From contig MCFE01000963.1 of the NCBI GenBank assembly GCA_002104905.1, positions 1 to 23,636 on the forward strand: a DNA stretch of 23,636 bases, given 5' to 3'. Shown piece after piece: positions 18,379-23,636 of this stretch. Position 1 is the first letter of the stretch; every line of letters begins with the position of its first letter. Origin of the DNA: Basidiobolus meristosporus CBS 931.73 (Eukaryota > Basidiobolomycota > Basidiobolomycetes > Basidiobolales > Basidiobolaceae). Position numbers and translations under genes: made by a program. The notes beneath the pieces are model-generated. The model did not search any database and was not told the origin of the DNA. It worked only from the letters and a program-made list of their open reading frames with translations.

Positions 18379-18623
18379 TGTTACAAGTCTTGGTATCAGT
18401 GTTGTAGAGGAATATGAAGTTGAAGCTAGTACTGTATTCACTAAAACCTGAACTGATCTTTATTGAGATTCCAGCAGCTTCTTATATACATTTTGCTAGA
18501 TCAATTGCTGACTAATTGTATTTTCTAATGTAGGCTGTGGCTGATGACTCATTTGATTGCATCATCATCACCTAATAAGATCCTACTTGGTATATCTATA
18601 TATGTCTGATAAGGATCTGCTTG
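18379..18623 (-). repeat. Truncated second LTR-3
   Basis: This matches 17489-17733 in the same orientation (TGTTACAAGTCTTGGTATCA, CTTATATACATTTTGCTAGA, GGCTGTGGCTGATGACTCAT). About 125 bp of its other end, present in the first copy, is missing; it stops at AAGGATCTGCT. Its edge falls between pre-integrase and integrase sequence. Confidence 0.75.
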
Positions 18624-19185
18624 TTTCCCATATGAACAAACCCTGCAGACATGCAATTTGATTGAAATTGGGTGATTAAGGCCCAAAACTAGTTCATTTT
18701 TGCCAATTGGCTCATTTTCTGTTCCCCACTCTTTCCTTGACTCCTATGCCATGCCTTCCAGCTAGTTTCAACAGGTTCAGCAATGCTACATACTCCAGTA
18801 AAGTGATCTTGAATAGTAAGTTTTATATGTTGTGATCTCTGATTTGCAAAGCTAATTTTTGTCCATTTTTACTCAATGTTGAGCAGCTCAACTTAGTAAA
18901 AGCAAATTTCAGTCCCTGAGTAGTTGCTCTACTGACTGAGAGTAGGTTCTTAGCTATTTCCTGGTATATAAAGTAGGTCAGTCAGTTTTGCTGTTGTTGC
19001 CCCTGAGGATATCACTCTTATTTGGCTTTATAGACCCACTGGGAGTAGCTTCCAGAATAGGGTTGTCTCTCAGATAAGCTTCTCTTACAGGCATAGTCTT
19101 AAAGTTGTTAAACCGCTCCTATTTACCACAAATATGTTGTGATGCTCCAGAGTCAATATACCATTGATTACTTTAGTTACTTGGA
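18624..19185 (-). pseudogene. pol: Protease and pre-integrase of element G
   Basis: The minus strand from ~19175 reads QWYIDSGASQHICGK with the DSGA active site intact. EIAKNLLSVSRATTQGLKFA near 18955-18895 is the protease tail, followed by KNGQKLALQIRDHN. The pre-integrase end VCSYGK(Q) is near 18640-18624. Stops occur in between (for example after RDHNI). Confidence 0.75.
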
Positions 19186-20374
19186 CTCTCTTGTGGAGTT
19201 ACAAATAACTGTGCATCAGCATCTATATAGTTTGCCTGCTCTAGTTTCTCTTATTTCTCTGCTTGTTTCTTCTTGCTTTCTCCTGCCCAGTGTCCTGTCT
19301 TCTAGCAGTAGCTACAGCAATCAGGTTTTCTTTGGTTTTGTTGCTTTCTCTTCTTTTTGTTGTGTCTATCTGAGCTGAATAAAGCATTATCTTCAGTTTT
19401 CTCTGCTTGATCAATACATCTAAGTTCTTCATGGTGAAGTCTTCATTTGACATGGTCTAACGATCAGACTGTCTTCTCTGCTTTCAAATCAAAGTACAAG
19501 AGGCTCATACTTGTCTAGTAAGTTGCAAAGCAGACAGAGTTCTTTTCTTCATCATCTACACCAGCATTAATGCTAAAATATTGTAGAGACATATTTGAAG
19601 TGAAATGAAGAATTAGAAGATTGGTGATGATACTCAGTTAGTTGATTTATTGAGTTGCAATGTAGTGTTTGATACTTATTTTCGGAACTATGTAAGAGTA
19701 GCAATTTACTCATTACAAGGGGAGTCTCAGGAGTACATGTGCCAAGTTTCAGCTCATTTGGACAAGTTGCAGATTTTCCTATAATTCTGTACTTCACTAA
19801 TGTTTGACAATTAGTAATATATAACAACAGTTTCTAAGTTAGTATTCTGAGATATGTCATTTAACTAAGTGCGTTCATAATATAATAATTAGTGGACTCC
19901 AATTATGTCTACAATGAATAGTGTCAAGTTCTTTGGCCAGTGTCTCCATTCTGGTAATGAGTTGTAGCATTTCATCAGCTAGCTTCTTCCTCAAGTTGAA
20001 GAACACTGGTTTGCAATAATGCTTGCTTAGTACTGACTTTGCTCTAAAGAGCATATCCAAGGATTCCCATGCTGCTTTGGCAGAATTTGAGGCATGAATT
20101 TGTCCAATAAAGGAATCTTGTACATGCTGACACTTATAGCATCAAAGGCTTTTTCTCCTTCTCTTCAAACTTCTCCACATCTTCTGTTGTTCCTTTAGGC
20201 TAGAGTTCTCTTCCTGTGACTATAGTTTGAAAGCTTTTTTTCCCAAGATGGACCTGCATCTTGATTCTCCAAAGTCTGTAGTTCTTCCCATCAAACCTCT
20301 CCTTTACAGACTAGATGTCTGTATTGTTCAGTTGGCTGGTGGATGTCAGCTTTGGAATTGATTCAAGGCATTCA
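19186..20374 (-). pseudogene. gag: Gag of element G, interrupted by LTR-4
   Basis: The minus strand just after the primer-binding site reads MNPECLESIPKLTSTSQLN, then KERFDGKNYRLWRIKMQVHL, the copia Gag core in a version distinct from family 1. 20060-19915 gives MDMLFRAKSVLSKHYCKPVF and MLQLITRMETLAKELDTI. After the inserted LTR-4, GVDDEEKN and LKAEKTV continue (19565-19480). A degenerate knuckle CSYC-x4-H is near 19325-19285. Several stops and frameshifts. Confidence 0.75.
19582..19913 (-). repeat. Solo LTR-4 candidate inside Gag of G
   Basis: 332 bp with TGTAGA/TCTACA inverted ends. On the minus strand AACTTGTCCAAATGAGC... GGCACATGTACTCCTGAGAC parallels the AGTTGTCCAAACAGC... GCACACATGTT...GGGAC block of LTR-1, and a CAATAAATC signal is present. 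This points to a related but diverged LTR. The Gag reading is continuous if it is removed. No clear target duplication, so edges are tentative. Confidence 0.5.
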
Positions 20375-20386
20375 GGATTCATAACC
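20375..20386 (-). promoter_or_regulatory. Primer-binding site of element G
   Basis: The minus strand reads GGTTATGAATCC next to the LTR end. The first nine bases equal the anticodon-arm complement of initiator tRNA-Met, as in family 1. Confidence 0.65.
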
Positions 20387-20755
20387 TGCTGCAATTTAAG
20401 AAGTAATTTGGACATAAGGAACTTATCAAGAAATAGTTGTAATAGTTAGGACTGTTATTCACTTATAAGGAGGCTCAGTATTTATACCTTGGTAGAAGTG
20501 ATACAACTGTGACACTAAGGTAAAGAGTGCTTCTCAACACTCAGAAATATTCTTTAACAGTTTCAGGGTGGGTATATAATGTTTGGTAATAGTGCTAATT
20601 TGATCCAACTCTAGGGGACTATCTTAGGATTATATATATGACAAAAGTGGCAAAGTTGGGGCTATATGCTAGTCCTATGGAGCCCAAGACTAGTCCAGAA
20701 TTGTTAAGTATATCTTTAGATATTGAAGGCTACCAAATAGTACAATATATCAACA
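20387..20755 (-). repeat. 5' LTR of element G (LTR-2)
   Basis: 369 bp. The plus-strand view begins TGCTGCAATTTAAGAAG and ends GTACAATATATCAACA, with the same length and block order as the solo LTR at 4648-5016. Confidence 0.82.
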
Positions 20756-21705
20756 GAGGAAAGGACACACATCAAGCAGATGCTCTCAAAAGAAAGATCA
20801 TTGGCAGAAAAGCCAGAATATGGATACGCAGCAGCCATCAAAGTTAGAGTATTTGTACCTGCTTTGTGTGTGACAATAAATAATAATAAGTAGTTATGGT
20901 ATTCTAATTCTGAGGTATATCAGTACTTGTTACACCACAAAGACTTTGCCCCCAACATCAAGACATTCCAATTTTGATGGTTTTCATGTATAACTATAGA
21001 ACTCCTGATGGAGCTGGGCAAGACACTGTCCAGGCAGGCACTAGAAAAATGATGGAGGCCATATATATACCCCCAAAGGTGGACTCAAATAAACCAGAAA
21101 TAGCCAAGAACATATTATCTGTAGTGAAGGCCACAGCACTAGGACTCAATTCTCATTTTGAAAGCTCTAGATGCAGGATCACAGATGACAATTGCACTCA
21201 TGTTGCCTTAGGTAGTAGCAATCAGAGCATAGATAAGCCAAAAAAGATCCTAGCATATCTGGATGCCAGTATTGATAACTTAAGTAAAAGGCATTAAAGG
21301 GTTGTTACAGCAGAATTGGAAACATCCATTTTGATCCATTTAGTCAAATGATCAAAAACTAAGATTCCAAAGTGTAAATTGATTCCATAGCTAATTTGTA
21401 CACTGTGTGGCCCAATATAGAGGAAGCAAGCCAGGCTGGTGTCAAACTGGTCTGCACTAGTCAGAGCTACAAAGATTATATAGCCTAGATTTGAGTTGCA
21501 ATATATAACATAACATTATGCAATTATACTCCATTTTAGACTTCGCAAAGATAAGAACCAGCTGAAGCACACCCAGGATTATCTGTTTGCACAGCACATG
21601 CCAAAACTGCCACAGATTGGTCAAGACTTAGATCAAAAAGTGCAAAATTGACATTTTTAAGCCACTGCAATGCCAAACTCAAGAAATAAGGCAAGTCTGA
21701 GGATG
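20756..21705 (+). pseudogene. Old copia copy H, right of element G
   Basis: 20756 onward reads the second half of a Gag zinc knuckle (RKGHTSSRCSQKK). 20974-21297 holds the protease tail with PEIAKNILSVVKATALGLNS and SSRCRITDDNCTHVALGSSN. 21316-21372 matches pre-integrase, and 21520-21700 matches the integrase C-terminus and tail of B (4565-4647 and 5017-5110). 21373-21519, where the integrase core should be, is not recognisable. The copy ends where LTR-2 of element I begins. Confidence 0.65.
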
Positions 21706-21709
21706 ATTT

Positions 21710-22075
21710 TGAATTATTGAACTATATAGTATTATACATCAGCTTAAAAGTCACTTAACTATTATGGACAAGTCTTAGTCCCTGCAGGACTCATTTACAG
21801 CCCAATATTGCCACTCTCTTTCACCTATATGGCACAATGATCATTACCATATACTCTAGATCAAATTAGAACTCTTACCAAATATTATGTATTAAGCCTG
21901 AAGCTTTTACAGAAGGCTCCTGAAAGGTGAGAAACTGTTGTCACTTAGCATTGCAGTTGCGTTACTTCTACAATGGAATCAATCTTGGCTGCTTTATAAA
22001 TAAATAACAGCTTGACTATCATCACTATTTTGCTACAGGTTCTGGATATCCAGACACTTCTTAAACTTTGTAACA
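21710..22075 (+). repeat. 5' LTR of element I (LTR-2)
   Basis: Blocks match LTR-2 in order: TTGAACTATATAGTATTATA, ACCAAATATTATGTATTAAG, AAGCTTTTACAGAAGGCTCC, TTGCGTTACTTCTACAATGG. The end reads TTAAACTTTGTAACA. The left edge is eroded and approximate. Confidence 0.7.
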
Positions 22076-22076
22076 A

Positions 22077-22550
22077 TCTATGAGCCATAATTGCCACTTT
22101 CTATTCTAAGTATGACTGCTACCAGCAAACAGAGCAACACAAACATCTTTGCTGCAAGGGAGAGGTATGATGCAAGAGCTAAAGACTTTGGAGAATCCAC
22201 AAGTATACTCAACATGTGGAAAGAAAGCTTTGAAATACAGTAACAGGAAAAAAAATTGAACCCAAAGGAACAGCAGAAAAAGTTGAGAAGTTGCAAGAAA
22301 AGCCTATAGTAGCATATACCAAATGTGAAAGATTCATTCATTGAGCAACCTTGTGCATTCAATGCTGCTAAAGCTGTATATGAATGTATAAAGAAGATCT
22401 TTAGTGCAGAGTCAACATTATGCAAGCTTCATTTAAAAAAAAGGTTTGTCAACATGAAGAAGAAGCCAGTGTATGACATCAACATAAATGATGAAAAGAA
22501 AAAGTATCAGCAAGAGCAAAGTTCCTGGTTGCAGTTGCAGTTGCTATGAG
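22077..22550 (+). pseudogene. gag: Gag start of family-2 element I, truncated
   Basis: A decayed primer-binding site (TCTATGAGCC, 22077-22086) follows the LTR. Near 22160-22250 the sequence reads (R)ERYDA...AKDFGESTSILNMWKESFE, matching the RFDGKNYRLWRIKMQVHLGK region of G. 22325-22549 is open: MKDSFIEQPCAFNAAKAVYE, CIKKIFSAESTLCKLHLKKR, matching 20100-19960 of G. Retroelement sequence ends near 22550. Confidence 0.65.
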
Positions 22551-22850
22551 GGGAGAAGAGGAGACTGAGAGGATGGCTGGTAGGAAGCAGCATCTTGCCA
22601 ATATATAGAAGTCCCCATAGGTCTCAGCCTGAGTCTATGATAGGATATAACAAGTCAGGAGTGATGGCAAGATAGTCCATCAGTTGTTGGCAAGCATGCA
22701 ACTGATTTGATCATACTCATCACCAGTGTAACCCATGCTGAGCACAATCACCTCAGAATGAGTGGTTGAGAATCTCCAGCAATAATGCCATCAGGCTGGC
22801 TGCAATCAGTGACCATCCAAGTCACACCTCTGTCAGATTCCTTGAAGATA
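22551..22850. other. Unassigned spacer
   Basis: I see no retroelement match, no long frame and no repeat here. It is CpG-free like the rest of the right side but slightly richer in GC than the elements. Confidence 0.3.
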
Positions 22851-22985
22851 TAGCCATAGTCTAGTGGTTAAGGCTGGGCAGGGCACTCATCAGGCCCAGG
22901 GATCAATACCCACCTGATGCTAATAGCTGAAAATACATGGGAGGGGATAATCAGTGGTTTTAATTTTTTTTTCAAATATTTTGCC
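22851..22985 (+). repeat. tRNA-derived SINE-like sequence
   Basis: TAGTCTAGTGG at 22857-22867 is a good Pol III A box, as in many tRNA genes. GGATCAATACC at 22900-22910 resembles a B box (GGTTCRANNCC), with CpG lost. The A-B distance is right for a tRNA. Between them CTGGGC and GCCCAG can pair as an enlarged anticodon-type stem. There is no matching acceptor stem, and a non-tRNA tail ends in a T run near 22966-22974, which fits a SINE or a decayed tRNA gene rather than a working tRNA. Confidence 0.5.
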
Positions 22986-23012
22986 AGTCACCCTTAAATA
23001 TGCACTGACTTG

Positions 23013-23137
23013 AGCTGACCCTAAGCAGGGAGACTTTTAGCTGACCCTAAGCAGGGACTTTTTTAGCTGACCCTAAGCAGGGACTTTTTTAGCTGACCTA
23101 AGCAGGGACTTTTTTAGCTGACCCTAAGCAGGGACTT
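23013..23137 (+). repeat. 26-bp minisatellite, about five units
   Basis: The unit starts AGCTGACCCTAAGCAGGGAC and ends in a run of four to six T. Units begin at about 23013, 23039, 23065, 23091 and 23116; the fourth lacks one C and the first has an extra GA. Each holds the small palindrome CCCT-AAGC-AGGG. It lies downstream of the right-hand gene, about 125 bp past its stop. Confidence 0.85.
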
Positions 23138-23184
23138 GTTCCTTGATTAAACAGCCTTTTAAGAGCTAGTAGGTTTGAAATGTG

Positions 23185-23190
23185 TTTATT
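23185..23190 (-). terminator. Possible polyadenylation signal of the right-hand gene
   Basis: The minus strand has AATAAA about 73 bp after the TAG stop of the secreted-protein gene, a plausible 3'-end signal. Confidence 0.4.
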
Positions 23191-23262
23191 CAAAAATATC
23201 TTACTATGCCAAAACTTTCACACTGCTCAAAAAGTATATGTATCTGCTTTTGAGAGCCCAGC

Positions 23263-23595
23263 CTAGCAGCAGTCATCACAGCAGTCATCATAGCAGTCAT
23301 CATAGCAGTCATCATAGCAATCATCATAGTAGTCATCTTCACAGCAGTCATCATAATCATCATCATAGCAGTCATCATAGTCATCATCACAGCAGCAATC
23401 ATCTTCCCAGTCATCATAGCAATCATCATCATAATCATCACAGCAATCATCACCATATCCATAGGAGTTGTACCATCTCTTCTGGAGTGCACTTCCAGTG
23501 GTAGCTACCTCCACCTGGGGTAAAGCCAAGCTGGTCTTCAGGAGGAGAACACTGACCATGGCCACAAGGGAGGCTCTGCTTAGAAGGGATCTCAT
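23263..23595 (-). CDS. Secreted Asp/Cys/Tyr-repeat protein with Kex2-type site
   Basis: 110 residues from ATG 23595 (A at -3) to TAG 23263, with no stop or frameshift. Residues 1-24 form a signal peptide: basic start MRSLLSR, hydrophobic core, likely cut at SLA-LP. A pro-region LPQVEVATTGSALQ ends in Lys39-Arg40, a Kex2-type dibasic site. The predicted mature part (41-110) starts WYNSYGYG and then is built of Tyr-Asp-Asp-Cys-like units. I count 33 Asp, 2 Glu, 16 Cys and 13 Tyr in 70 residues. The units come from a 12-bp DNA repeat (GATGACTGCTAT type). It is the only intact non-transposon frame on the right side, with no CpG in it. I do not recognise a family. A role in metal binding, the cell wall or host interaction is conceivable from acidity and cysteines, but is speculation. 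Confidence 0.75.
   Translation of the reverse strand: MRSLLSRASLVAMVSVLLLKTSLALPQVEVATTGSALQKRWYNSYGYGDDCCDDYDDDCYDDWEDDCCCDDDYDDCYDDDYDDCCEDDYYDDCYDDCYDDCYDDCCDDCC
23266..23453 (-). repeat. 12-bp coding repeat inside the secreted-protein gene
   Basis: Variants of GATGACTGCTAT (Asp-Asp-Cys-Tyr) recur across the C-terminal ~60 codons, most regular at 23266-23330. The array gives open frames on both strands, including a Ser/His-rich frame on plus, which I take as a by-product. Confidence 0.8.
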
Positions 23596-23636
23596 AGTGA
23601 AAGGTGGTGGACTGAGTGTGGCAAAAGAGAAGGATC

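Larger units (their letters stand above)
15682..20755 (-). mobile_element. Family-2 copia retrotransposon G, inactive
   Basis: A 3' LTR (15682-16051) and 5' LTR (20387-20755) in minus orientation bracket RNase H, RT, integrase, protease and Gag remnants and a primer-binding site. The span is about 5.07 kb including three foreign LTR pieces. The LTRs agree at about 75% by eye, so it is an old insertion. Flanks GAAGA and GAGGA fit a decayed 5-bp duplication in the Gag zinc knuckle of copy H. It belongs to a different family from B, C, D and F: the Gag and RNase H reading differs and the LTR is shared with 4648-5016 and 21710-22075. Confidence 0.82.

Noticed and set aside
1440-22550. Repeat-induced point mutation (RIP) as cause of decay
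   Set aside because: CA dinucleotides remain abundant and copies differ in many ways besides C-to-T; CpG loss is the stronger signal.
22857-22910. Working tRNA gene
   Set aside because: No acceptor stem and an oversized anticodon arm; more likely a SINE head or pseudogene.
23013-23137. CCCTAA in each minisatellite unit as telomeric repeat
   Set aside because: The hexamer occurs once per 26-bp unit, not in tandem, so it is not an interstitial telomere.
23190-23492. Met/Thr/Ala-rich minus frame overlapping the secreted protein
   Set aside because: Same repeat read one frame over; the other minus frame has a signal peptide and processing site.
23175-23504. Ser/His-rich frame on plus across the right-hand gene
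   Set aside because: It is the antisense reading of the 12-bp repeat, has no signal peptide, and starts outside any plausible transcript; the minus frame explains the region better.

Overview
The window looks like a piece of a filamentous fungal genome, probably an ascomycete. It has a GC-rich, CpG-rich gene end at the far left, a long AT-rich graveyard of nested Ty1/copia LTR retrotransposons in the middle, and one small intact secreted-protein gene at the far right. Assignment to a Pezizomycete-like genome with CpG-methylated transposons is an inference from the near-total CpG loss in the repeats; no rRNA or housekeeping marker in the window tests it. I see no CRISPR array, operon or intact tRNA gene.

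Layout. 1-523: last exon of a Ser/Pro-rich, probably nuclear protein (+). 524-1439: CpG-containing intergenic DNA. 1440-2247: damaged copia LTR (LTR-1 family) with an inverted LTR inside it, a primer-binding site, a gag remnant and a second LTR piece. 2248-7371: nearly full-length family-1 copia element B (+) with both 349-bp LTRs and gag, protease, integrase, RT and RNase H remnants; its integrase is split by a solo LTR-2 with a perfect 5-bp target duplication. 7372-9508: gag-protease fragment (+) joined to an inverted integrase/protease fragment D (-) that carries two LTR-1 copies in tandem. 9509-13270: element C (-), with 5' LTR, gag, protease, integrase and RT. 13271-15640: older copia copy F (+) interrupted by a 265-bp foldback. 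15682-20755: family-2 copia element G (-) with 370/369-bp LTRs and two further LTR types (LTR-3, LTR-4) inside. It sits in the gag zinc knuckle of an old copy H (15641-15681 plus 20756-21705). 21710-22550: 5' end of another family-2 element, I (+). 22851-22985: tRNA-derived SINE-like sequence. 23013-23137: 26-bp minisatellite. 23263-23595 (-): open reading frame for a 110-residue secreted, Kex2-type precursor whose mature part is almost wholly Asp, Cys and Tyr.

How the parts relate. All retroelement ORFs are broken by stops, frameshifts or deletions, so none looks autonomous. The nesting gives a relative order: H before G and I; G before LTR-3 and LTR-4; F before C; D before its tandem LTRs; B before the solo LTR-2. 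Five elements carry a primer-binding site that matches the anticodon arm, not the 3' end, of initiator tRNA-Met, the half-tRNA priming mode known from Drosophila copia and yeast Ty5. The two non-transposon genes sit at opposite edges. The left one is CpG-rich. The right one keeps an open frame but has no CpG at all, as if it has long lived inside the methylated or mutated repeat compartment.
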